From Bacteroidales bacterium (lineage in GTDB: Bacteria > Bacteroidota > Bacteroidia > Bacteroidales > Tenuifilaceae): a DNA stretch of 64,000 nt. The stretch is from the NCBI GenBank assembly GCA_013376985.1, contig JACABB010000001.1, positions 210,155 through 274,154 on the forward strand. The letters run 5' to 3'. The stretch's first letter is position 1. Each line of letters starts with the position of its first letter. Shown here in pieces: positions 1 through 7,613 of this stretch. The position numbers and the translations under genes are program-made. The notes below the pieces were generated by a model. That model worked only from the letters and a program-made list of their open reading frames with translations, was not told the origin of the DNA and searched no databases.

Positions 1-786
1 ATCCAAACCTGCAATTTTAAAAATCCTATGAGCAGCCTCGTTTGTAATCCAACTCTGTAACTTAAGACCTGATTTAGTTACAATATTATCGGCTAAGTAA
101 AAACGAGTACCCGACCAGCTGTTTTGTACTACTCCCCATGGATAAGATGCTGCCTCGGTTTCATGAATCAAAATTATTCCCACAGCACCTTGCCTTGCAG
201 CTTCCTCATACTTATAAATCCATCGACCATAATAGGTCATATTCTTCCCTTTGAAAAAGGTGCTGTCACGAAATCCTGGATCATTAACAAGAGCAAGTAC
301 AACCTTCCCTTTTACATCGATATCTTTGTAATCATTCCAATTAAATTCAGGAGCGTTAATACCATAGCCAACAAAAACTAGATTTGATTTTGATATCTCT
401 ATGTTTTCAGATTGTTGAGGCGAACCACCTATAAAATCATCAGAGAAATTAAGTGTTAGAGTCTCTGCTCCCTTTGATAGCTGAAGTTTCATGGACTGAT
501 CCGAAGTAATTTTTATTAATGGAACCTCTTGGAAATAGCTGTTCCCATTACCCGGTTTAGCTCCAATCTGCTTGAATTGTTCCTCCAGATATTGAGTCGT
601 CTTCTTTTCTCCAATGGTTCCTGGAAATCGACCTTGAAACTCATCGGAGGCGAGCGTTGCAATCCTAGTTTTAAACTCTTCTAAATTGAAATTCTCTGAA
701 GTAAAATCAACCTTTTGCTTATTGCTATTACAGGAAACAATAATTGTTAAAAAGATTAATTTGAAAATGTTTAGTAGATTTTTCAT
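1..786 (-). CDS. Secreted M28-family zinc peptidase, N-terminal part (cut by window edge)
   Basis: I read this gene directly from the minus strand: ATG at 786 and 262 open codons to the window edge. The N-terminus is a lipoprotein signal peptide, a hydrophobic stretch ending in VSCNSN, so the product is probably a lipid-anchored envelope protein. Next comes the typical start of M28 aminopeptidase-like proteins (LASDEFQGRFPGTIGEK, then TQYLEEQFKQIGAKPGN). A PA-type insert follows, with NLVFVGYGI, NDYKDIDVKGKVVL and the AARQGAVGIILIHE segment. The metal-binding catalytic residues of the family lie downstream, outside the window, so activity cannot be judged. The likely role is digestion of peptides in the periplasm or at the surface. 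It is divergent from gltX. Confidence 0.8.
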   Translation of the reverse strand, partial: MKNLLNIFKLIFLTIIVSCNSNKQKVDFTSENFNLEEFKTRIATLASDEFQGRFPGTIGEKKTTQYLEEQFKQIGAKPGNGNSYFQEVPLIKITSDQSMKLQLSKGAETLTLNFSDDFIGGSPQQSENIEISKSNLVFVGYGINAPEFNWNDYKDIDVKGKVVLALVNDPGFRDSTFFKGKNMTYYGRWIYKYEEAARQGAVGIILIHETEAASYPWGVVQNSWSGTRFYLADNIVTKSGLKLQSWITNEAAHRIFKIAGLD

Positions 787-959
787 CGACCTGGTTTTAA
801 GGTATGGTTGGGCTAAAATATCAATAATATGATTTTAAAACTTTATTGAATCAATCAATTAGAATATCAACTCAAGTAAATGGTTTAATATCTTGATTTA
901 AAAAGATATTTCCTCCTCCTGTCATTATTGAAGATTAGAAATTCTTTCTCTAAAATTTC

Positions 960-967
960 TACCTTTG
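960..967 (+). promoter_or_regulatory. Candidate -7 promoter element of gltX
   Basis: TACCTTTG matches the Bacteroidota -7 consensus TAnnTTTG and lies 22 bases before the ATG at 990. No clear TTTG sits 19 bases upstream, so the -33 box is weak or absent. Confidence 0.4.
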
Positions 968-989
968 CTTTTTGTAAAAACATTTGAAA

Positions 990-2516
990 ATGATAAATCG
1001 TAGAGTTCGTGTTCGCTTTGCCCCAAGTCCCACAGGGCCATTGCATATAGGAGGTGTTCGTACCGCTTTGTTCAACTATTTTTTTGCTAAAAAGCATGGC
1101 GGTGATTTTTTACTCAGAATAGAAGATACCGATTCGCAACGTTTTGTGCCAGGTGCAGAGGAATACATCAACGAATCGTTACGTTGGTGCGGAATTAAAA
1201 TCGATGAAGGTGTTGTTGAAGGCGGTAAACACGCCCCCTACCGCCAAAGCGAGCGTAAAGCAATTTATAAACAATATGCCGATCAATTAGTGGCTTCGGG
1301 TAATGCTTACTATGCTTTCGATTCCCCCACTACTCTCGAGGAGATGAGAAAGGCAGATGAAGCCAAGGGCGAAACTTTCACATATAACTATAAGGTACGA
1401 AATCAATTACAAACCTCACTTGTATTGACTAAGGAGGATGTAAATAAAAGAATTGAGAGTGGCGATCAGTGGGTTATCCGATTTAAAATGCCCGAAAATG
1501 TTGAGGTTGTAATGCACGATCTAATTCGAGGAGAAGTTACTGTAAACACTTCCACGCTTGATGATAAGGTTCTTTTTAAAAGTGCTGATATGCTCCCAAC
1601 TTATCATCTGGCAAATGTTACCGATGATTACCTGATGGAAATATCACACGTTATTCGTGGCGAGGAGTGGTTGCCATCGTTACCCTTACATGTTCTATTA
1701 TACAAAGCACTTGGATGGACAGAGAGTATGCCTCTTTTTGCACATCTTCCTTTGCTTTTAAAACCCACAGGAAATGGCAAACTGAGTAAGCGAGACGGTG
1801 ATAAAATGGGATTCCCTGTATTTCCACTATTCTGGAAATCACCTGAAGGTGAAACTTCACGGGGTTATCGTGAAGATGGTTATTTTCCAGAGGCCTTTAT
1901 CAATCTCCTTGCACTGCTAGGTTGGAATTCTGGTACTGAACAAGAAATTTTCAGCATGGATGAGTTGATTCAACTGTTCTCGCTAGAAAGGGTGAATAAA
2001 TCAGGTGCACGATTCGACCCAGAAAAAGCAAAATGGTTCAACCATCAATATCTTGTACAAAAAAGTAATGTTGAATTAGCAACGCTATTCATGAATTACC
2101 TTAACGAGAAGGGTATTAAATCAGATCTTGTAAAGGTTGAGAAAATAGTGGGTTTGGTTAAAGAGCGTGTGAGTTTTGTTCATGAGATTTGGGAGCAATC
2201 ATTCTTTTTCTTCATCGCCCCTGCTTCGTATGATGAAGCCACCGTTAAAAAAGCATGGAGTGCAGAAACCCTTGAGTTGATGAAAAAAGTACTATCATTT
2301 CTACCAACGATAGAGCTCTTTAATGCTCACGAAATTGAAACTCAATTAAAGGATTATATTAATACAAATAACCTTGGAATGGGAAAGGTTATGAACGCCC
2401 TGAGATTGTGTCTTGTTGGTGCCTCCAAAGGACCTGGTGTTGCCGAAATTTGTGAATTAATTGGAAAGGATGAGGTTGTTTTGCGTATAAATAAAGCCAT
2501 TACTGCTTTAAATTGA
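990..2516 (+). CDS. gltX: Glutamyl-tRNA synthetase
   Basis: The product charges tRNA-Glu with glutamate in the cytoplasm. It is a class I synthetase of about 508 residues. The HIGH-type motif is PLHIGG at residues 17-22, inside FAPSPTGPLHIGGVRTALF, and the KMSKS-type motif is KLSKR at 264-268. After it comes the GFPVFPLFW insert often seen in Bacteroidota enzymes. An open frame also runs from a TTG at 984, but the ATG at 990 puts RVRVRFAPSPTG at the normal distance from the N-terminus, so I chose that. The gene is monocistronic and followed by a hairpin terminator. Confidence 0.97.
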   Translation: MINRRVRVRFAPSPTGPLHIGGVRTALFNYFFAKKHGGDFLLRIEDTDSQRFVPGAEEYINESLRWCGIKIDEGVVEGGKHAPYRQSERKAIYKQYADQLVASGNAYYAFDSPTTLEEMRKADEAKGETFTYNYKVRNQLQTSLVLTKEDVNKRIESGDQWVIRFKMPENVEVVMHDLIRGEVTVNTSTLDDKVLFKSADMLPTYHLANVTDDYLMEISHVIRGEEWLPSLPLHVLLYKALGWTESMPLFAHLPLLLKPTGNGKLSKRDGDKMGFPVFPLFWKSPEGETSRGYREDGYFPEAFINLLALLGWNSGTEQEIFSMDELIQLFSLERVNKSGARFDPEKAKWFNHQYLVQKSNVELATLFMNYLNEKGIKSDLVKVEKIVGLVKERVSFVHEIWEQSFFFFIAPASYDEATVKKAWSAETLELMKKVLSFLPTIELFNAHEIETQLKDYINTNNLGMGKVMNALRLCLVGASKGPGVAEICELIGKDEVVLRINKAITALN

Positions 2517-2551
2517 TTTTTAGAAACAACTATATATAAATATAAAAGGAA

Positions 2552-2588
2552 AGGGTGTCTCATATTTTGAAACACCCTCTTCTTTTGA
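2552..2588 (+). terminator. Intrinsic terminator after gltX
   Basis: A 7-bp stem (AGGGTGT at 2552-2558 with ACACCCT at 2572-2578) is followed by a T-rich tail. It sits between convergent genes and could also serve the small membrane-protein gene on the other strand. Confidence 0.65.
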
Positions 2589-2600
2589 ATCCCAGAAGGA

Positions 2601-2939
2601 CTACTCCTTTTTCTCGGTAGTACAACATCTGTTTTTCCATTCCTCCCTCATCTTCTCGCGTTCTTCGGGACTCATATGCCAACGGTGCATTCCTTCGTGG
2701 AAATGACCGTGATGACGGCAACATTTAAATCCTCCAAATAGAATTTTCGCAAGAACAAACAACCCAACTGCTTGCCAGAATGTAATAGTATGCCATCCAA
2801 ATAGTACTGGAGTTAACCAATTCCATAATGTCATCACAACAAATCCAAGAAGAAACCCTAAGGCTGCTATTCCAATTGGGATCAAGATTATTCTTAGTAT
2901 CCAAAATCGCTTGCTTCTTTCGCTACCACAACACATCAT
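2601..2939 (-). CDS. Small His/Cys-rich membrane protein next to an ECF sigma factor
   Basis: A protein of 112 residues with two likely membrane segments, about residues 14-36 and 52-70. A cytoplasmic or periplasmic tail follows, rich in metal-ligand-type residues (CCRHHGHFHEGMHRWH), then MSPEEREKMREEWK and a C-terminal CC pair. The MSPEER segment resembles tails of small periplasmic metal-stress proteins, but this is only a motif resemblance. It starts 23 bases after the sigma-factor gene and is surely co-transcribed with it. It could be a membrane-bound partner or metal-sensing anti-sigma-like protein, or simply a member of the sigma factor's regulon. The function is not known to me. Confidence 0.7.
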   Translation of the reverse strand: MMCCGSERSKRFWILRIILIPIGIAALGFLLGFVVMTLWNWLTPVLFGWHTITFWQAVGLFVLAKILFGGFKCCRHHGHFHEGMHRWHMSPEEREKMREEWKNRCCTTEKKE

Positions 2940-2962
2940 AATTTCTAAGTTTTTTATTGTTA

Positions 2963-3526
2963 TTATTCGTAATACAATTTTTCAAGACGTTCTCGCAAAT
3001 ATGCAACTGCGTAACGTTTTCGCGATATGAGGGTTTTAGTATTATCACCTGTAATCTCAGCAATTTGTTGAAAAGTTAAGCCCTCCAACTCGTTCCAGAT
3101 AAACACTTGGCTTTGTTCTGGGGGTAATTCATCCAAGGCGGCGAATATTGCATCCCTAACAGTTTTTTGTTCAAACTCACTCTCGGGGTTAACAATATCA
3201 GCAAGAATGGCTTCAGGATAATACACTTCATTATCCTCATCTTCATAGGCAAGTTCTTCCAATGATTGTGGCATTTTTTTTCGTTGTTTATCCACAATTC
3301 TATTTCGGCTCACCCTGAAAAGCCAAGCGCTCAGTTGTTCAATTGGTTCAATGTCAACAATGCTACTAAGCTGATACCAAACATCCTGCAGTATATCTTC
3401 TGCATCAGCATCATTCTTGACACGGCTTCGGATAAATTTAAATAGTTGCTTTCCGTAATTCTGCACAGCATTTACTATGTTCTGCTGTCGCTCTTGAGCC
3501 ATTGATAATACAATTAAATCCTCCAT
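2963..3526 (-). CDS. ECF-type RNA polymerase sigma factor
   Basis: A 187-residue sigma-70 family protein of the extracytoplasmic-function type. Region 2 covers roughly residues 25-90 (FIRSRVKNDADAEDILQDVW, then AWLFRVSRNRIVDKQRKK) and region 4 roughly 125-180 (ALDELPPEQSQVFIW, then GLTFQQIAEITG as the helix-turn-helix). It directs RNA polymerase to a small regulon, usually envelope or metal stress. The acidic linker between the regions is longer than usual. A second ATG at residue 9 (MAQERQQN) is an alternative start. No classical FecR-type anti-sigma gene follows; instead the small His-rich membrane protein does. Confidence 0.92.
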   Translation of the reverse strand: MEDLIVLSMAQERQQNIVNAVQNYGKQLFKFIRSRVKNDADAEDILQDVWYQLSSIVDIEPIEQLSAWLFRVSRNRIVDKQRKKMPQSLEELAYEDEDNEVYYPEAILADIVNPESEFEQKTVRDAIFAALDELPPEQSQVFIWNELEGLTFQQIAEITGDNTKTLISRKRYAVAYLRERLEKLYYE

Positions 3527-3644
3527 ATACGAGGGAAGACGAATATGGGAGGAAATTACTTTAAAGATATGACGTTTTTTTCCTATTCAATATCAGTATT
3601 TAATATTTCTGTTATTCAAAATACTGAAAATGAAAAGGTTTTAG

Positions 3645-3678
3645 AGAAAAAATAAAGGGGCAACTTTAATGTGCCCCC
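3645..3678 (-). terminator. Intrinsic terminator after the broken barrel gene
   Basis: On the minus strand a GGGGCA/TGCCCC stem (plus-strand 3657-3662 and 3672-3677) is followed by TTTATTTTTTC. It lies just past the stop of the barrel remnant and separates it from the sigma-factor gene. Confidence 0.6.
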
Positions 3679-3692
3679 CTACTAATGAAAGT

Positions 3693-4217
3693 TTAGAAAA
3701 TGTAGTATTGTAAAGCAGCCCTAAATCCAAAATCTACTGTTTTGGTTGTTGATATTGGAGCATACATTCTATTGAAGTTATAATTTGCACTTGCGTTAAT
3801 TTGCAACCGCAATTTCTCTGAAAAATAGTAATTGCATGACCCTGTAATGTTTGGGGTAATTTCTATTCTATCATTTGTATCTACATTGAAATATTTAGTT
3901 AACACAATACCACTTCCAAAATTAATTACTGTTCTTGTATTAGGAATATATGATAGAAAATAACTAGCCCGTCCGATAATAGTTTGGTAATTGTTTATAC
4001 CTGAATATGAACCTACTGTATCATGTTTAAAAATATTAAAAGAACCATTTAAATAGTAACCTTCTTGCCATTTAAGTCCTTTAATCCAAGATGAACTAAA
4101 ACCAGCGTTAATACCAACACCATATCGGGTTAATTCGTTTCTGTGTTTTGAGGTTACTAAATCATTCGTTGTGTACTTGGAAAAATTATTATTATAGGAT
4201 AGTATGGGAGATACCAA
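3693..4217 (-). pseudogene. Remnant of an outer-membrane beta-barrel gene, 5' end lost
   Basis: The frame encodes 174 residues of alternating aromatic/polar strands ending in the aromatic-rich ALQYYIF, as in small outer-membrane barrels. It has no signal peptide, and its only early start is a TTG directly after an in-frame TAA. Just upstream, another frame reads PPRVDKRVKVG, and one base shift would join it to the present frame near 4216. I therefore read this as a barrel gene that lost its 5' part or carries a frameshift. A downstream terminator is still present. An alternative is a sequencing or assembly error. Confidence 0.5.
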
Positions 4218-4280
4218 CTTTTACCCGTTTGTCAACTCGTGGAGGAGAATACGCAAGCAATAATTTTTAATGAGATTCTG

Positions 4281-4547
4281 CTAATTCAAGTATTGACTGG
4301 AGTTTTTAATCAATATTTCCTCAAATTTTAACCGCCTTAATTTACAGGGTTTTACATACTCATAACTGTCAAGTTCGTAATTAAATTTTAACGGATAACC
4401 AAAAGTCCCAATAATTTGTAAAAGTTCACAAACAGCACTCTCACTTATCCCCAATTTTTCGGCTAATGCTTGGGTATTTCCTGTACATTTGTTCTGAACA
4501 AAGTTATCAAGCATTCCTAAATAAATAATTAATTGTTCTACATCCAT
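4281..4547 (-). CDS. Small winged-helix/HTH protein
   Basis: About 88 residues from the ATG at 4547. The open frame extends upstream to a TTG at 4598, but the fold seems to begin at MDVEQLIIYLGMLD. The core QALAEKLGISESAVCELLQ is a clear helix-turn-helix, and it is followed by the YPLKFNYELDSYEYV stretch that forms the wing in small HTH proteins common in Bacteroidota. The likely role is a DNA-binding regulator. Its stop lies 63 bases from the barrel remnant on the same strand, so both may once have formed one unit. Confidence 0.6.
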   Translation of the reverse strand: MDVEQLIIYLGMLDNFVQNKCTGNTQALAEKLGISESAVCELLQIIGTFGYPLKFNYELDSYEYVKPCKLRRLKFEEILIKNSSQYLN

Positions 4548-4745
4548 TTCTTTAGGATTTATGTCATTGAGAGATATTCCCTCTCTTAAATATTCCAAAT
4601 TTAACTATTGGTGACATTTTTTTCAACTTTTTTGGAAGGCACAATGTCTATCATGTTAGTTTACAGGCAATAAAAATAATGAAATAATTGTAAGAATTTT
4701 ATTGTTCAATTCTTTTTTTTCTAGAATAAGCTAAAATGTCAGGAA

Positions 4746-5354
4746 TTATATTTTATACCTAGCCACAAACTCAATCACATTATTATACTGACCACGATCC
4801 CATCGGTAGGTTATATTTTCTTTATGAGGTCGAATCGGAAACATAGAGTAACTATACATAACATTAAATGCCCAGTGTTCGCTTTGGTTATACTCAAAAC
4901 CAAATCTCCATGCGAATTCAAATTTGTGAAATTTTTGGATGTCCTCTAATGGAAAAGAGCCAAACTCATTCATTTCTTGAGCCTTGCCGAGATATCCTGT
5001 GGAAATTCCTGCCAATGCATTAAATCCATTACCAAATCGATAACCAATAATTACGGGTATCTCAAGGTAATTCAATCTCATGCGATAATGTCCAATAGTA
5101 ACACCATCCTGAACTGTCTTAGCAAAACTTCCTTTTTGAATATATCTCAGTTCCATTCTGGCATAAAAAACACGATTTAACCCGTGGCCAACCCAGATAC
5201 CTGCAATTGGCCCAGCTTTATCAAATCCGCTATTCCCATCGCCATCCACCTGAGATGTCGCTAAACCACACACGAATCCAGCATCAAATTGCTGCGCTTT
5301 TGGACGGATTGAAATTCCAATAATCAATAGTATAAATATAATAGCAATTCTCAT
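4746..5354 (-). CDS. PorT-like outer-membrane beta-barrel protein
   Basis: A protein of 202 residues with a signal peptide cleaved after about residue 20 (KAQQFDAGF context). Short amphipathic strands typical of the OMP_b-brl fold follow: GFVCGLATSQVDG, FYARMELRYIQKGSF, LNYLEIPVIIGYRFG, FALAGISTGYL-like and a final strand FVARYKI. The pattern 'RYIQKG ... LNYLEIPV' is characteristic of the porin-like barrel family of Bacteroidota. The role is unknown; most such proteins are small outer-membrane barrels. It is monocistronic, with the sirtuin gene 57 bases upstream on the same strand. Confidence 0.82.
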   Translation of the reverse strand: MRIAIIFILLIIGISIRPKAQQFDAGFVCGLATSQVDGDGNSGFDKAGPIAGIWVGHGLNRVFYARMELRYIQKGSFAKTVQDGVTIGHYRMRLNYLEIPVIIGYRFGNGFNALAGISTGYLGKAQEMNEFGSFPLEDIQKFHKFEFAWRFGFEYNQSEHWAFNVMYSYSMFPIRPHKENITYRWDRGQYNNVIEFVARYKI

Positions 5355-5411
5355 GGATGTTACTTTTAAGTGCCTTAAGTGCCTAGAATACTTAGAGTTT
5401 ATTGATAAATA

Positions 5412-6116
5412 TTAATTCGCTCTAACTTCTTTCAAAATCATTTCAAGCATTTTTTCAACTCCAATAGAGGCATTTTCTTTAATATAGTGAATCGCTTGCC
5501 GGCTTTGAACGGTTACATCATTCGGGTCGACCAGATAAACGGGCGTATTTTTGGATACATATCCTAGTAATCCTGCGGCGGGATATACATTAAGAGATGT
5601 ACCAATTATAGCAAAAATCTGCGCCTGCCGGGTTATCTGAACTGCATCTAACATTGCGGGAACGGGTTCACCAAACCATACTATATGAGGACGAAGCTGC
5701 GAACCCTTTTCGCATTTATCGCCTAATTTCAAATCGGTATAGCCAATATCATGAACAATTGATGAATCTAGTGATGACTCTACCTTTGTCAACTCCCCAT
5801 GTAGATGAAGTATCTTAGTGCTTCCAGCCCTTTCGTGAAGATTATCGACGTTTTGGGTAATGATATGAACATCAAAATACTTCTCCGCTTCTGCCAGAGC
5901 AATGTGACCTCGATTGGGTTTTGTATCCTTTAACTGTTTGCGCCTATCATTATAAAAATTTAGAACTAAGTCGGGATTTTTCACCCATCCATCGTAGCTG
6001 GCAACCTCCATTATATCATATTCCTCCCATAATCCTCCCATGTCGCGAAATGTACGAATACCACTCTCGGCACTAATTCCAGCTCCTGTGAGCACCACTA
6101 ATTTGATCCTATTCAT
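5412..6116 (-). CDS. cobB: Sirtuin-type NAD-dependent protein deacylase
   Basis: A 234-residue sirtuin that removes acyl groups from lysines, using NAD+ and producing O-acyl-ADP-ribose. Visible motifs are GAGISAESGIRTFRD near the N-terminus (NAD binding), TQNVDNLHERAG, the catalytic His in HLHGEL, RPHIVWFGEPVP and GTSLNVYPAAGL. The four zinc-binding cysteines of many sirtuins are missing; only one Cys is seen in that region, as in the compact Bacteroidota form. I take the ATG at 6116, which overlaps the upstream TGA by one base (TGATG); a GTG lies one codon before. Translation is therefore probably coupled to the Ntn-hydrolase gene. Confidence 0.92.
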   Translation of the reverse strand: MNRIKLVVLTGAGISAESGIRTFRDMGGLWEEYDIMEVASYDGWVKNPDLVLNFYNDRRKQLKDTKPNRGHIALAEAEKYFDVHIITQNVDNLHERAGSTKILHLHGELTKVESSLDSSIVHDIGYTDLKLGDKCEKGSQLRPHIVWFGEPVPAMLDAVQITRQAQIFAIIGTSLNVYPAAGLLGYVSKNTPVYLVDPNDVTVQSRQAIHYIKENASIGVEKMLEMILKEVRAN

Positions 6117-7348
6117 CACTCTTTAGGTTTTTCTTTGCATAAAAAAGAATAATAAAGTATTATCGATTCATTAACCTCCTTGTAAAAATCGGTGGCTTCA
6201 TCAACATCAAACCCTAATCGTCGCCATTTTGTTACCAATTTCTCCTCTTTGGCAATTATCTCTTTTTCGAATTGAACATTTTGTTGCATAATACCTGTAT
6301 TGCTTTTGTTTCCGAGCATTTCTAGGTAAATGTAATTCTCTCCCTCGCTCCCTTTATTGAAAGGGAAACACTCTTTTTTCAAAAGAAGTGTAAGGTTACA
6401 AAGTAAAGCGTTTTTAGTACTAGGAGCAGTTAATAATGCTGGAATAGTTGCACCTGCACTAACCCATAACGGAATTGAAATCGATACAGGCTGAAATCCT
6501 AACTTTACCCATGTGGTTACAAGCGAAGGTGATTCTCCAGCCTTTACACCATGCACAACCACGGTTGATGAAGAGGAATATCTAACTATATAATCCCTAA
6601 ACGGATACATTCGGTTCTGAAAATCTTCCTTTTTTTTAAAAACATTTGAAAGATCTGTCTTTGTTAACTCATGACGTAGAGAAAGTGTTGCTTTTGAAAG
6701 AAAAAATTCTGGTGTTATTTTTTTTGCCTTATAGGCTTCATTAATAATCACACTTGCTGTATTATACCTATTGTAACCTGCACCTTCATTCTCTCTGCCC
6801 GAAAATGAATAATTTGTTCTAATCAAATATCCATCGGGTGCTACTCTGGGATCGTTAACATCAAAGATTTTATACTTAAAATTATCGGTCTCGAAGTAAG
6901 CAGCGCCTCCTTGGGCATCAATTAAACCAAAGTTTGCTTCAATACCAAGGGGTTTGGGTAATGAATCGAGTAATCTTTTAAAATCATCGATGGTTGCACA
7001 GGAGGCTAGAGCCAATTTCATTACCATTCCCTCTTGATCTTGTAATACTGTATGATCATCCTTAGACTTTAGGTTATATGAAGCAGAATTCATAATAGAA
7101 AATCCAGCACTATTTGTACCAGCCCATACTTGATATAGTGAATCATCGGAGTTTACCAATCCTATATATTCATACTTGCCGCCTTTAATGAACATCATTT
7201 TGTTGTTGAAATTATCCGTATCGCGATGTTTCCAGAGTATAGGACGACCATCGGGTGTGGCTTTACCGCTGATTATTGCTGTTGTACAGCAAATGGAATT
7301 AAATGAAACAAGTATTGCTAGAGATGTAATTAGTAGAATTTTCTTCAT
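6116..7348 (-). CDS. Secreted Ntn-hydrolase of the C45/choloylglycine-hydrolase-like superfamily
   Basis: A 410-residue protein with a signal peptide whose cleavage would expose Cys20 or Cys21 (ICCTTAIISG). In this superfamily the mature N-terminal Cys is the nucleophile that cleaves linear amide bonds. Further family marks are GRPILWKHRDTDN, the VWAGTNSAGFSIMNSASYN strand and NFGLIDAQGGAAYFET. The substrate is not evident; bile-salt, penicillin-type or acyl-amino-acid amides are family options. It is located in the periplasm or beyond. Its stop overlaps the ATG of the sirtuin gene, an unusual pairing of a secreted amidase with a cytoplasmic deacylase. Confidence 0.8.
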   Translation of the reverse strand: MKKILLITSLAILVSFNSICCTTAIISGKATPDGRPILWKHRDTDNFNNKMMFIKGGKYEYIGLVNSDDSLYQVWAGTNSAGFSIMNSASYNLKSKDDHTVLQDQEGMVMKLALASCATIDDFKRLLDSLPKPLGIEANFGLIDAQGGAAYFETDNFKYKIFDVNDPRVAPDGYLIRTNYSFSGRENEGAGYNRYNTASVIINEAYKAKKITPEFFLSKATLSLRHELTKTDLSNVFKKKEDFQNRMYPFRDYIVRYSSSSTVVVHGVKAGESPSLVTTWVKLGFQPVSISIPLWVSAGATIPALLTAPSTKNALLCNLTLLLKKECFPFNKGSEGENYIYLEMLGNKSNTGIMQQNVQFEKEIIAKEEKLVTKWRRLGFDVDEATDFYKEVNESIILYYSFLCKEKPKE

Positions 7349-7613
7349 AGCACTATATGCTTAAATGGAGTTTAGGGTAAATATAAGAATTTGATTTTCC
7401 TCTTACCTAAAAATTTTGAGTGATTTATAATATCGAAATAGGTTTAACCAATATTCTATTTCACTATTCTCTTACTGTTTCAATTGGAAAATGGGTAGTC
7501 TAATTCTCATAAATACGTCTTTCGTTTCAATTCATTTATAAAAACATGACATCTTGTTTTCCCCATCAGGTATCCTTCCAATTATTATCTTTACACTTTC
7601 ATTCCAAGAATAA

